Source: Buchnera aphidicola (Macrosiphoniella sanborni)
Lineage (GTDB): Bacteria > Pseudomonadota > Gammaproteobacteria > Enterobacterales > Enterobacteriaceae
Assembly: GCF_005080885.1 (NCBI RefSeq)
Contig: NZ_CP034864.1
Coordinates: forward strand, 333,282-397,281
Length of the DNA: 64,000 nt
Direction of reading: 5' to 3'
Shown here: positions 41,678 to 50,834 of the stretch, piece after piece
Numbering within the stretch: position 1 is the first letter of the stretch
Layout of the letters: each line of letters begins with the position of its first letter
Translations under genes and position numbers: made by a program
Notes under the pieces: generated by a model
The model's database searches: none
Seen by the model: the letters and a program-made list of their open reading frames with translations, nothing else
Told to the model about the DNA's origin: nothing

Positions 41678-42316
41678 ATGATAAAAAATAAATTTATCGT
41701 AGTAGAAGGATTAGAAGGTGCAGGAAAAACTTGTGCATGTATACATATTAAAAATATATTAAAAAAATATAATATTAATAATATATTATTAGTACGTCAA
41801 CCAGGAAGTACACTAATTGCAGAAGTTATAAGAAAACTAATTAAAAAAAAATTTCATTCTGATAAACTAACTAAAGAAACAGAATTATTATTAATGTATG
41901 CAGCAAGAATTCAATTAGTTCAAAAAAAAATAAAACCTGCATTAAAAAAAGGAATATGGGTAATTTCAGATCGTCATGATTTATCTTCAATAGCTTATCA
42001 AGGAGGTGGATTAGGAATCAAAAGAACAGTAATTGATCAACTAAAATCACTATTTTTACATGATTGTAATCCAGATTTAACTGTTTATTTAGATGTATTT
42101 CCAGATATCGGTTTAAAAAGAATATTAAATAGACATTCATTAGATATAATTGAAAATCGATCTTTAGAATTTTTTAAAAAAGCTAGAAATAGTTATTTAA
42201 AAAATATAAAATTAGATAAAAAAAGTATAATAATTAATGCTAACGTGAATCTTGATCAAGTTAATAAAAATCTTACAAAAACAATATTAATTTGGTTAAA
42301 CAAACAAATTATATGA
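41678..42316 (+). CDS. tmk: Thymidylate kinase
   Basis: Tmk phosphorylates dTMP to dTDP. The 212 residues (E. coli 213) have the P-loop EGLEGAGKTCA (about 10-20), RQPGST in the DR(Y)-like substrate region, and the lid region DRHDLSSIAYQGGG. The stop overlaps the holB ATG (ATGA at 42313-42316), the same coupling as in E. coli tmk-holB. Confidence 0.95.
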   Translation: MIKNKFIVVEGLEGAGKTCACIHIKNILKKYNINNILLVRQPGSTLIAEVIRKLIKKKFHSDKLTKETELLLMYAARIQLVQKKIKPALKKGIWVISDRHDLSSIAYQGGGLGIKRTVIDQLKSLFLHDCNPDLTVYLDVFPDIGLKRILNRHSLDIIENRSLEFFKKARNSYLKNIKLDKKSIIINANVNLDQVNKNLTKTILIWLNKQII

Positions 42317-43302
42317 AATTATATCCTTGGTTAATAAAACCTTATAATAATATTATTCAACAACATAAGAAAAAAAAAAATCATCATGCTATTTTACTCA
42401 AAACTCAAAGAGGAATAGGAGCATCTTTATTAATTTGGTTTATTAGTCGATGGTTGTTGTGTCTTCAACCAAAAGGAATACATTTTTGTAACGAGTGTCA
42501 TGGATGTCAACTGATGTCTTCTAATAATCACCCTGATTGGTATAATTGCATTAATCATAAAAAAAATTACTGCAATATAGATACGATTCGTATTATTAAT
42601 GAAAAAATCTTTCAATATTCACAACAAGGTGGATGTAAAATTATTTTTTTATCTGATATTGAAAAAATTACAGAATCAGCAGCTAATGCATTTTTAAAAA
42701 CTTTAGAAGAACCTCCAAAAAATACTTGGTTTTTTCTTATTAATTATAGAGATCTAAATTATTTTTCTACATTAAATAGTCGTTGTCTTATTTATAAATT
42801 ATTTCTTCCATCAGAAAAAGAAAGTCTTAATTGGTTAAAACAAGAAACAAAACAAAATAATACATTATCTTTAACAGCATTACGTATCAATCAAGGATCT
42901 CCTATATCTGCAAAAAAATTTATTAACGGAAATATGTGGACAGAAAGAACATGTTTTTTTCAATCATTAGATAGTGCTTTTAAAAAACATGATTTAGTAA
43001 AAATACTACCTATATTACAAACAAATAATACTATAATTAAAATTGATTGGATTTGTCTGTTATTATTTGATGCCATTAAATTAAATTTTAATCAAAAAAA
43101 TTATTTAATTAATTTCGATCAAATAAAATTAATTCAATTTCTTTCTGATCATCATACAAATATTATTTTAGACTTTAGTATACGTACTTGGATGCATTGC
43201 AAACATAGATTTCTTAAAATATCTGGGATTAACCATGAGTTGTTATTATTAGAACAATTACTGAAATGGGAAAAAATTTTAAATAACATATTAAAAAACT
43301 AA
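42313..43302 (+). CDS. holB: DNA polymerase III delta-prime subunit
   Basis: HolB is the delta-prime subunit of the clamp loader. From 42313 (MKLYPWLIKPYNNIIQQ) the protein is 329 residues (E. coli 334). It has the Zn-binding cysteines CNECHGCQLM, the sensor region SAANAFLKTLEEPPKNTWFFL, and an SRC motif (LNSRCLIYKL), with no functional P-loop, as usual. An eleven-A run lies in frame near the start (HKKKKNHH, 42370-42380), so slippage there would abort most of the protein. Confidence 0.94.
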   Translation: MKLYPWLIKPYNNIIQQHKKKKNHHAILLKTQRGIGASLLIWFISRWLLCLQPKGIHFCNECHGCQLMSSNNHPDWYNCINHKKNYCNIDTIRIINEKIFQYSQQGGCKIIFLSDIEKITESAANAFLKTLEEPPKNTWFFLINYRDLNYFSTLNSRCLIYKLFLPSEKESLNWLKQETKQNNTLSLTALRINQGSPISAKKFINGNMWTERTCFFQSLDSAFKKHDLVKILPILQTNNTIIKIDWICLLLFDAIKLNFNQKNYLINFDQIKLIQFLSDHHTNIILDFSIRTWMHCKHRFLKISGINHELLLLEQLLKWEKILNNILKN

Positions 43303-43329
43303 ATTTTATATAAAAGCGATAATATTATT

Positions 43330-44136
43330 ATGTTCTTAATTGACTCACATTGCCACCTTGATAGATTAAATTATCATCTATTACATAAAAGTATAAAAGA
43401 TATGTTACTCAAGTCTTCTATAAATTATGTCAAGAAATTTTTAACAGTCTCTACTTCTATAAGAAATTTTCATAAAATTCAAAATTTATTTGAACAATAT
43501 CATAATATTTTTTATTCTTGTGGTATACATCCTTTAAACTGCACAAAAGAATTAAATCATTTTGATAAACAAGAAGATTGTTTTAATATCATAAAAAAAT
43601 TATCAAATATTAAGCGTGTAATTGCAATAGGTGAAACAGGTTTAGATTATTATTATAATCCTGAAAATAAAAATATACAAAAAGATTTTTTTCGCGAACA
43701 TATTAGAATTGCAATCAAATTAAAAAAACCAATTATAGTGCATTCACGTAATGCAATGCATGATACCATTAAAATATTACAAGAAGAACATGCAGAAAAA
43801 TGTACAGGTATATTACATTCTTTTAATGAAAATTTTAATGCAGCATTAAAATTATTAGAATTAGGTTTTTATATTTCTTGTTCTGGCATTATTACTTTTA
43901 AAAATTCTATAGAACTATGCAAAACTATAAAAAAAATACCTTTAGAACGTTTATTAATCGAAACAGATTCCCCATATTTATCACCAGTTCCGTATAGAGG
44001 AAAAGAAAATCAGCCGGCTCATTTGTTTAATATAGCAAAAAAAATATCTATAATAAAAAAAATAGATATAAAAACTGTTGCGAAAATTACAACAAATAAT
44101 TTTTATAAACTCTTTCAATTACAACATAACATATAA
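43330..44136 (+). CDS. ycfH: TatD-family metal-dependent hydrolase
   Basis: The 268 residues (E. coli YcfH 265) form a TIM-barrel hydrolase with metal ligands in [11 protein letters not shown] (N terminus), [23 protein letters not shown] and the late [12 protein letters not shown]. The family has DNase activity in some members; the physiological substrate of YcfH is not settled. It lies between holB and ptsG, as in E. coli. Confidence 0.93.
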   Translation: MFLIDSHCHLDRLNYHLLHKSIKDMLLKSSINYVKKFLTVSTSIRNFHKIQNLFEQYHNIFYSCGIHPLNCTKELNHFDKQEDCFNIIKKLSNIKRVIAIGETGLDYYYNPENKNIQKDFFREHIRIAIKLKKPIIVHSRNAMHDTIKILQEEHAEKCTGILHSFNENFNAALKLLELGFYISCSGIITFKNSIELCKTIKKIPLERLLIETDSPYLSPVPYRGKENQPAHLFNIAKKISIIKKIDIKTVAKITTNNFYKLFQLQHNI

Positions 44137-44177
44137 TTTATGAAAAAATTTGATATATATTTAGGAGTCTTTTGAAT

Positions 44178-45611
44178 ATGTTTAAAAATGTATTTGCAAA
44201 CCTACAAAAGGTTGGTAAATCACTAATGTTACCTGTTTCAGTATTACCTATTGCAGGAATATTACTCGGAATAGGATCAGCACATTTTATTTTATTACCA
44301 GATATTCTTTCTGAAATTATGGCTCAAACAGGAGGTTCTGTTTTTACAAATATGCCATTAATTTTTTCTATTGGTGTAGCTCTTGGTTTTACAAAAAACG
44401 ATGGTGTTGCAGCATTAGCTGCAGTAGTGTCCTATGGAATTCTAATTCAAACATTAAATGCAGTTGAACCAATTATTTTACATACAAATATTGATACTAT
44501 AATGCATCAACATCTTGCTGATACTGGTATATTAGGAGGAATTATTGCGGGTGCTATCGCCGCATATATGTTTAATAAATTTTATCGTATTCAATTACCT
44601 GAATATTTAGGTTTTTTTTCTGGAAAAAGATTTGTACCTATTATTTCAGGATTATCTGCAATATTAATAGGTGTAATATTATCTATAATATGGCCGCCTA
44701 TTGGTCAAGGTATACAGATTTTTTCACAATGGGCAGCATATCAAAATCCTATCCTAGCTTTTGCTTTATACGGATTAGTAGAAAGAGCACTTGTTCCATT
44801 TGGATTACATCATATATGGAATGTACCATTCCAAATGCAAATTGGTGAATATACTAATTCTATAGGACAAGTCTTTCATGGAGATATTGCAAGATATATG
44901 GCTGGAGATTCTACTGCTGGTAATTTATCAGGAGGTTTTATTTTTAAAATGTATGGTCTTCCAGGTGCTGCTTTAGCAATATGGCATACAGCTAAAAAAG
45001 AAAATAAAAAAAAAATAGGTAGTATTATGATTTCAGCAGCATTAACTGCTTTTCTTACTGGTATTACTGAGCCTATTGAGTTTTCATTTATTATTGTTGC
45101 ACCAATACTATATGTTATCCATTCTATTCTAGCAGGATTATCTTTTCCATTATGTATTTTTTTAGATATGCGTTCAGGAACGAGTTTTTCACATGGTTTA
45201 ATAGATTTTATAGTATTGAGTGGAAATAGTCATCATATTTTTCTTTTTCCCATTGTCGGATTGTTCTATGGATTATTATATTATAGTCTGTTTTATTTTA
45301 TCATTATTAATTTTAATTTATATACACCTGGACGTGAAAATGTAATAAATCACGTTTTAAAAAAAAATAATAATGAAATAGCTCCATATATTATTGATGC
45401 ATTAGGAGGGAAAAATAATATTCAGAATTTAGATGCATGTATTACACGATTAAGAATTACTGTTTTAGAAATTTCTAAAGTAAATCAAGATAATCTAAAG
45501 AATATTGGAGCCGCAGGCGTAATCATTTCAGGATTAGGGATACAAATTGTATTTGGAACAAGATCTGAAAATATTAAAACAGAAATAGATGAATATATAA
45601 AAAAAATATAA
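44178..45611 (+). CDS. ptsG: Glucose-specific PTS enzyme IICB
   Basis: PtsG imports glucose across the inner membrane and phosphorylates it. From 44178 it is 477 residues, the same as E. coli. The IIC domain (to about 385) has the conserved start [20 protein letters not shown] and [10 protein letters not shown]. The IIB domain carries the phosphorylated Cys in [10 protein letters not shown] (about 420). The start is fixed by AGGAG (44163-44167), 10 bases upstream. The SgrS and Mlc sites of E. coli are not visible. Confidence 0.96.
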   Translation: MFKNVFANLQKVGKSLMLPVSVLPIAGILLGIGSAHFILLPDILSEIMAQTGGSVFTNMPLIFSIGVALGFTKNDGVAALAAVVSYGILIQTLNAVEPIILHTNIDTIMHQHLADTGILGGIIAGAIAAYMFNKFYRIQLPEYLGFFSGKRFVPIISGLSAILIGVILSIIWPPIGQGIQIFSQWAAYQNPILAFALYGLVERALVPFGLHHIWNVPFQMQIGEYTNSIGQVFHGDIARYMAGDSTAGNLSGGFIFKMYGLPGAALAIWHTAKKENKKKIGSIMISAALTAFLTGITEPIEFSFIIVAPILYVIHSILAGLSFPLCIFLDMRSGTSFSHGLIDFIVLSGNSHHIFLFPIVGLFYGLLYYSLFYFIIINFNLYTPGRENVINHVLKKNNNEIAPYIIDALGGKNNIQNLDACITRLRITVLEISKVNQDNLKNIGAAGVIISGLGIQIVFGTRSENIKTEIDEYIKKI

Positions 45612-45631
45612 AAAATTCAAGGATCTTTATA

Positions 45632-45976
45632 ATGGAAGATGGTGTAATTTTCAAAAAAATTATTAATAATAAAATTTCAGCTAATATTGTATATCAAGAT
45701 CATAAAGTAACTGCATTTACAGATATAAAACCAAAAGCACCAGTACATATCTTAATTGTACCTAATTGTTTTATTGCATCATCTAATGAAATTAATAAAA
45801 ATAATAAATATATTTTAGCACATATGTTTTATATTGCTGTAAAAATTGCTAAAAAAGAAAAAATTAGTCAAACAGGATATAAAATTATTATTAATTGTAA
45901 TAAAAATGGAGGACAAGAAATTAATTATCTTCATATGCATTTACTAGGTGGAGAAAAACTTAAATTTTTATATTAA
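45632..45976 (+). CDS. hinT: HIT-family purine nucleoside phosphoramidase, altered HIT motif
   Basis: HinT hydrolyses adenosine phosphoramidates and aminoacyl-adenylates. The 114 residues (E. coli 119) match well: [44 protein letters not shown]. The HIT motif His-x-His-x-His-x-x reads Y-L-H-M-H-L-L: the codon of the first His is TAT, one change from CAT. The nucleophilic middle His and the third His are kept. Activity is therefore uncertain. The gene lies between ptsG and lpoB, as in E. coli. Confidence 0.93.
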   Translation: MEDGVIFKKIINNKISANIVYQDHKVTAFTDIKPKAPVHILIVPNCFIASSNEINKNNKYILAHMFYIAVKIAKKEKISQTGYKIIINCNKNGGQEINYLHMHLLGGEKLKFLY

Positions 45977-46010
45977 TATTAAAACATGATGATAACTGAC
46001 ATATTTTAAA

Positions 46011-46565
46011 ATGATTGAAGGACAAATTTTGAATAAATATTTCTTTTTAATTTTTTATGTTATGTTTTTTTTAAATGGTTGTCATGTTTCTAATCATATA
46101 AACGATAGTATTATACAAAAAAACAATACCAATTTAATTTTATTAGATTTTGATACTGCTATAGAAAATATAATTACAAAAATAACACAATCAAAAAATA
46201 TATCTTTTTATGAGAATACATTATTTTTTGTCGATGTTCAAAAAAATAACACAAATCTGATTTTTAATGAAGAAAATTTAATAAATTTAATCAAGAAAAA
46301 ATTATTTCAAAAAAATAAAAATATTTATTTTCTTGAAAAAAAAATTATTGAAGAAAATAAAAAAAAATTAGGAATATTAAATATAAATAATCATTTAGAC
46401 AATAATGTTTCTATGTTATTAGCTCGTCAAAATCATGTAAAATATTATCTAAATAGTACTATTTTAGATAAAAATAATTCTTATGAAATAAAAGTAGAAC
46501 TAGTGTTAGTGAAAACTGGAGAAATAATGTTTACAAAAACAGAAAAATTGTATTACTTAAAGTAG
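46011..46565 (+). CDS. lpoB: Penicillin-binding protein activator LpoB
   Basis: LpoB is the outer-membrane lipoprotein that activates the peptidoglycan synthase PBP1B. The 184 residues (E. coli 213) have a lipobox FFLNGC and an end matching E. coli (VELVLVKTGEIMF). The proline-rich linker of E. coli LpoB is missing, so reach across the periplasm must be shorter. The ATG at 46011 has no ribosome binding site; an in-frame TTG at 46029 has AAGGA 6 bases before it and gives a normal lipoprotein signal (LNKYFFLIFYVMFFLNGC), so it may be the true start. Confidence 0.82.
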   Translation: MIEGQILNKYFFLIFYVMFFLNGCHVSNHINDSIIQKNNTNLILLDFDTAIENIITKITQSKNISFYENTLFFVDVQKNNTNLIFNEENLINLIKKKLFQKNKNIYFLEKKIIEENKKKLGILNINNHLDNNVSMLLARQNHVKYYLNSTILDKNNSYEIKVELVLVKTGEIMFTKTEKLYYLK

Positions 46566-46657
46566 TATATAAAAATGTTAAATAAAACACATATTTTAAA
46601 AAAAAATATTTTTATATTTAATTTTTATGTCTATTAATTTAATAAACTTTATCTTTT

Positions 46658-46769
46658 ATTAAGAGCAGCCTTTTCTACTAAAATTCATATAAATTCATAT
46701 ATAATTATTTTTTAAAAGAAAATTAATATTACTATTTATAATATTTAGTAGAAAGTTCTGACTCTTAAT
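46658..46769. terminator. Long imperfect inverted repeat between lpoB and the porin gene
   Basis: The arms at 46658-46683 and 46744-46769 pair through 23 positions (outer ATTAAGAG, inner TTTCTACTAAA), with one bulged base and one 2-nt mismatch, around a 60-nt AT-rich loop. It lies between convergent gene ends, so it may serve as a shared 3' structure. No T-tract is attached, and another RNA role is possible. Confidence 0.45.
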
Positions 46770-46818
46770 ATATAAATATTATATTTATTTTTTAAATAAT
46801 AAGACAACTTTAAAAAAA

Positions 46819-48003
46819 TTAAAACTGATAAACTATTCCAGCACCAATAGTATTGTCTGCAGAATTATTTTGATTTTGATTTTGATTTTGATTATTTTCA
46901 ACATGATCATTTTTTAATAAATTAATTTTATAATTCATATATGTAGAAATATTTTTATTAAATTCATAACGTGTAGAAATATTTATTTCTTTTTCAAATG
47001 CTATATTCTGTCTATTTGGATCATCTTGAACATTAAAATTTTGTCCTTTTGAATCTAAATAACTTAAAGAAGAATGAAATCCAGAATGAAAATCATATTC
47101 TGCAATAGCTTCAATATTTTGTGTTTTATTAATATATTTTTGTTCGTTTGATTGATTATTATTGTTATCATTATTATTTTGATTCATAATATCTACTGGT
47201 ATTAAATTACGTGCTTCACCATAAAAAGCAGCAATATAAATATCATTTGTATTATATTTAACACCTAATCCATATGCTCCAACAGAAGCAAGATTATCAT
47301 TATTGTTGTTATTGTTGTCATTATTAATGTGAATTTTTGGAGAAGAAAAAAATGAAGCAATTGCAGTTAAACCTACATCAGTTTCATATTTTACAGAAGC
47401 ACCCCAAGTCATACCATTTTGTTTTTTATCTGTTCTATTTTTAGCTTCATCTTGGTATTGCAATGCAACACTCACTCCATCAACTAAACCAAAAATGTTA
47501 TTATTTCTATAAGTTAATAAACTATTATTTCGACCTATCATATAATGATCATTATTATTAAAAAAACTATTTTTATTAACATATGGTATATGATTTGTTA
47601 GTGATTCAACATCATGAAAAATCCCATAATTACGTCCATAATCTATCGAACCCCAGTTTCCATATTTAAAACCAGCATATCCTAGACGTACTGCATTAGA
47701 ATGTTTCATATTCGATAATTTTTCTAAATTTGTAAAATCTGTTTTATATTCAATTGCAGCATAACTGAATAATTCATCAGTAATATTTATTTTTCCTGAT
47801 ACACCTAAAATAGCATTAGTACTGTCTTCATTAGAAGTAATATTGGTTGATAAAAAACCATGAGATAATTTATAATTAGGATTAATACTACCATATAGTT
47901 CAATTTGATTACCATTTTTATTAAAAATCTCTGTGGCATGAATACTATTAGTAGTAGCTAATAACATAGGTATGATAATTGCTAAAGATTTACGATTTTT
48001 CAT
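46819..48003 (-). CDS. ompF: General porin of the OmpF/OmpC family
   Basis: Trimeric porins let small solutes through the outer membrane. The 394-residue precursor begins with a signal peptide ending NSIHATEIFNKNGN and the family start NQIELYGSINPNYKL. It has WGSIDYGRNYGIFHDVES (the loop 3 constriction region) and ends with the terminal Phe strand GAGIVYQF. Three loops are low-complexity Asn/Gln tracts (about residues 227-237, 270-285, 370-382). Its place next to asnS points to ompF rather than ompC, but the sequence alone does not decide. Confidence 0.9.
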   Translation of the reverse strand: MKNRKSLAIIIPMLLATTNSIHATEIFNKNGNQIELYGSINPNYKLSHGFLSTNITSNEDSTNAILGVSGKINITDELFSYAAIEYKTDFTNLEKLSNMKHSNAVRLGYAGFKYGNWGSIDYGRNYGIFHDVESLTNHIPYVNKNSFFNNNDHYMIGRNNSLLTYRNNNIFGLVDGVSVALQYQDEAKNRTDKKQNGMTWGASVKYETDVGLTAIASFFSSPKIHINNDNNNNNNDNLASVGAYGLGVKYNTNDIYIAAFYGEARNLIPVDIMNQNNNDNNNNQSNEQKYINKTQNIEAIAEYDFHSGFHSSLSYLDSKGQNFNVQDDPNRQNIAFEKEINISTRYEFNKNISTYMNYKINLLKNDHVENNQNQNQNQNNSADNTIGAGIVYQF

Positions 48004-48155
48004 AATTTTTATTACTACCTTTTAGTAAAAATAATTTAAATCAATATTAATTTATAAAAATAATAAGAATTATTTATTTTACAAGTATTTTATACACATA
48101 AATACTGTATGTGAATAAATATCTTAATAAAAGACTATCAAAAATAATATTATAA

Positions 48156-49556
48156 TTAAAAATTAGCATTTTTGGCAGTACGTGGAAATGGAATAACATC
48201 TCTTATATTTGAAACACCAGTGATATAAGAAAGTAATCGTTCAAAACCCATGCCAAAGCCTGAATGCGGCACTGTGCCATATCGACGAAGATCACGATAC
48301 CACCAATAATCTTCTTTGTTTAAGTCCAATTCTAATAAACGTTGATCTAAAATTTCAATACGTTCTTCACGTTGCGAGCCACCAATTAACTCTCCAATAT
48401 TAGGAACTAATAAATCCATAGCCGCAACAGTTTTATTATCATTATTTAATCTCATATAAAATGCTTTTAATTCTTTAGGATAATTTCTAATTATCACAGT
48501 ATTTTTAAAATATTTTTCTACAAGAAAACGTTCATGTTCTGAAGATAAATCTATTCCTAAAAAAACAGATTCTTGAAATTTAACTTTAGATTCACATAAA
48601 ATTTTTACAGCATCTATATAATCTATACGTATAAAATTAGATGATAATAATTTTTCTAAACGATGTACTATATTAGTATCAATATTTTTTTCAAGAAAAT
48701 CTATATCTGAAAGACAATTTTTTAAAACAGATTGACAAATATATTTTAACATGTCTTCAGAAAAATCTGATATATCATTTAAATTTGAAAAAGCTGATTC
48801 TACTTCTAACATCCAAAATTCTGCTAAATGACGTGTAGTATTAGAGTTTTCTGCTCGAAAAGTAGGACCAAAGGTATACACTTTTGATAAAGAACAAGCA
48901 TATGTTTCTATATTTAACTGACCCGAAACAGTTAAAAAAGATTCTTTTCCAAAAAAATCCTTTTTAAAATTAACGGATCCATCTTTATTTTTAGGAATAT
49001 TATTCATGTCTAATGTCGAGACACGAAACATCTCTCCTGCACCTTCAGTATTTAAACTAGTTACAATAGGTGTTGGAACCCAAAGATAATAATTTTCACA
49101 AAAAAAACGATGTAATGATTGCATGACATGGTGTCTTATTCGAGATATTACACCTATTAGATTTGTTCTTGATCTTAAATGTGCTACTTTTCTTAAATGT
49201 TCTAGACTATGTTTTTTAGCAGATATTGGATAAGTATCTGCATTTTCAACCCAACCAAGAACATTGATTACTTTTAATTGAATTTCATATTTTTGTTTTT
49301 TACCAATTGATAATATTAATTTTCCAGTAGCTCTCACAGCACATCCAGTTGTTAACTGTAATATATCTTTACGATAATTATATAAAATATCTTTTGCAAC
49401 AATTTGTATAGATTGGAGACATGAACCATCATAAATAGAAATAAAAGAAAATCCTAATTTTGAACTTCTACAACTTTTAACCCATCCACATACAGTAATT
49501 ACACTATTCACTATAATATCATCTTTATATATATTTGATATTGATACTACATTCAT
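48156..49556 (-). CDS. asnS: Asparaginyl-tRNA synthetase
   Basis: AsnS charges tRNA-Asn. From 49556 ([13 protein letters not shown]) it is 466 residues, like E. coli. It has an N-terminal OB domain, motif 2 [33 protein letters not shown] and motif 3 [15 protein letters not shown], ending [15 protein letters not shown]. The start is supported by AGGAA 7 bases before the ATG; an in-frame extension to 49583 includes that site and is rejected. Confidence 0.96.
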   Translation of the reverse strand: MNVVSISNIYKDDIIVNSVITVCGWVKSCRSSKLGFSFISIYDGSCLQSIQIVAKDILYNYRKDILQLTTGCAVRATGKLILSIGKKQKYEIQLKVINVLGWVENADTYPISAKKHSLEHLRKVAHLRSRTNLIGVISRIRHHVMQSLHRFFCENYYLWVPTPIVTSLNTEGAGEMFRVSTLDMNNIPKNKDGSVNFKKDFFGKESFLTVSGQLNIETYACSLSKVYTFGPTFRAENSNTTRHLAEFWMLEVESAFSNLNDISDFSEDMLKYICQSVLKNCLSDIDFLEKNIDTNIVHRLEKLLSSNFIRIDYIDAVKILCESKVKFQESVFLGIDLSSEHERFLVEKYFKNTVIIRNYPKELKAFYMRLNNDNKTVAAMDLLVPNIGELIGGSQREERIEILDQRLLELDLNKEDYWWYRDLRRYGTVPHSGFGMGFERLLSYITGVSNIRDVIPFPRTAKNANF

Positions 49557-49637
49557 ACAACATTTCCTATGACTAATTTTCAAATTATAGCAATACTTGT
49601 TTTTGAAAAATAAAATTTTTTAGAATTTTTATTCTAT

Positions 49638-50834
49638 TTATTTTTTTAATGATACATTAAATGTTTTGCATAACATTTTTAAAAAATGTGCATCTAAACA
49701 AAATGTTTTACCTGGACTATCAGATATTTTAGCAACAGGTTTTCCATTACATTTAACTAATTTAATTACTATATTTAAAGGTTTAACATATGGAATATCA
49801 CAAGTCAATTGTGTTCCTATCCCAAATACAATATTAATTGTTTTATTAAATTTCTTATATAAAGATATAATCTTGTCAAAATTTAAATTATCAGAAAATA
49901 ATAATGTTTTAGTTAAAGGATTGATACCTAACTTTTCATAATGCTTAATAGCTTTTTGAGCCCATTTAACTGGATCTCCAGAATCATGTCTAATTCCTCT
50001 ATAAGAAGAAGCCAAACTAAAATTAAAATCATTTAAAAATGCATCCATATTAATTGAATCTGTCAGAGCAATATTAAGATGACTCTTGTATTGATATAAC
50101 CATGTTTTTAAAGCTAAAATTTGACTATTTTTTAAATCAGAACTAATTTGTTGATGTGCTTGAAACCATTCGTGTGCCTGTGTACCCACAGGTTGTAATT
50201 GTAATATTCTAGCTATATGATAATTACTAGATCCAATTAAAAAGGGAAATGTTTTTTTTAATCTTGCAATAATAGATAACTGTACATCATAAGAAAACCT
50301 TCTTCTTGTACCAAAATCAACAATTTTTAAACGAGATAAATCTAAATTTTTTGTACAATTAAAAAATTTTACTAATTTAGTATCTAAATGTTCAATAGCA
50401 AGTTGAGAATTAATTTTAGGAGATAAATCATTATGAAAAATTTCACTGATAAGTGATAAAATAGGTACTTCCCATAGTATCACTTCTTTCCATAATCCAC
50501 TGATACGAATATTTAATTGTCCTTTATTATTTTTAATCTTCACTTGCGAGATATTATAACGAAATTTTTTTAACCAATGTAAATATTCTTTTTTAAAAAA
50601 AGGGAAAGAAGCCATATATATATATTCTTCATGACTTAAAAACAAAGATTTCATCATATTAATCTGTTCTGATAAAACGTTTGCATAACAACCTAAAAAA
50701 TTTTCTCCTCTACAAAAAAAATGAGCAACTACATTAACATTTTTATAGTGATAAAAAATAGCTTGTTGCATATGAAGTTTATATGCATCAGTATCAAGAA
50801 ATTTTTTGATGATTGGATAATTGTATTGTTTCAT
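49638..50834 (-). CDS. pncB: Nicotinate phosphoribosyltransferase
   Basis: PncB makes nicotinate mononucleotide from nicotinate and PRPP, so NAD can be made from salvaged vitamin. From 50834 ([24 protein letters not shown]) it is 398 residues (E. coli 400). It has [29 protein letters not shown] with the phosphorylated His region, [10 protein letters not shown] and [10 protein letters not shown]. An ATG at 50876 is also in frame; neither has a clear ribosome binding site and family alignment favours 50834. Confidence 0.94.
   Translation of the reverse strand: MKQYNYPIIKKFLDTDAYKLHMQQAIFYHYKNVNVVAHFFCRGENFLGCYANVLSEQINMMKSLFLSHEEYIYMASFPFFKKEYLHWLKKFRYNISQVKIKNNKGQLNIRISGLWKEVILWEVPILSLISEIFHNDLSPKINSQLAIEHLDTKLVKFFNCTKNLDLSRLKIVDFGTRRRFSYDVQLSIIARLKKTFPFLIGSSNYHIARILQLQPVGTQAHEWFQAHQQISSDLKNSQILALKTWLYQYKSHLNIALTDSINMDAFLNDFNFSLASSYRGIRHDSGDPVKWAQKAIKHYEKLGINPLTKTLLFSDNLNFDKIISLYKKFNKTINIVFGIGTQLTCDIPYVKPLNIVIKLVKCNGKPVAKISDSPGKTFCLDAHFLKMLCKTFNVSLKK

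Noticed and set aside
46870-46892. TTTTGA repeat as a start of a CRISPR-like array
   Set aside because: The units are six bases with no spacers and lie within the porin gene, encoding an Asn/Gln tract.
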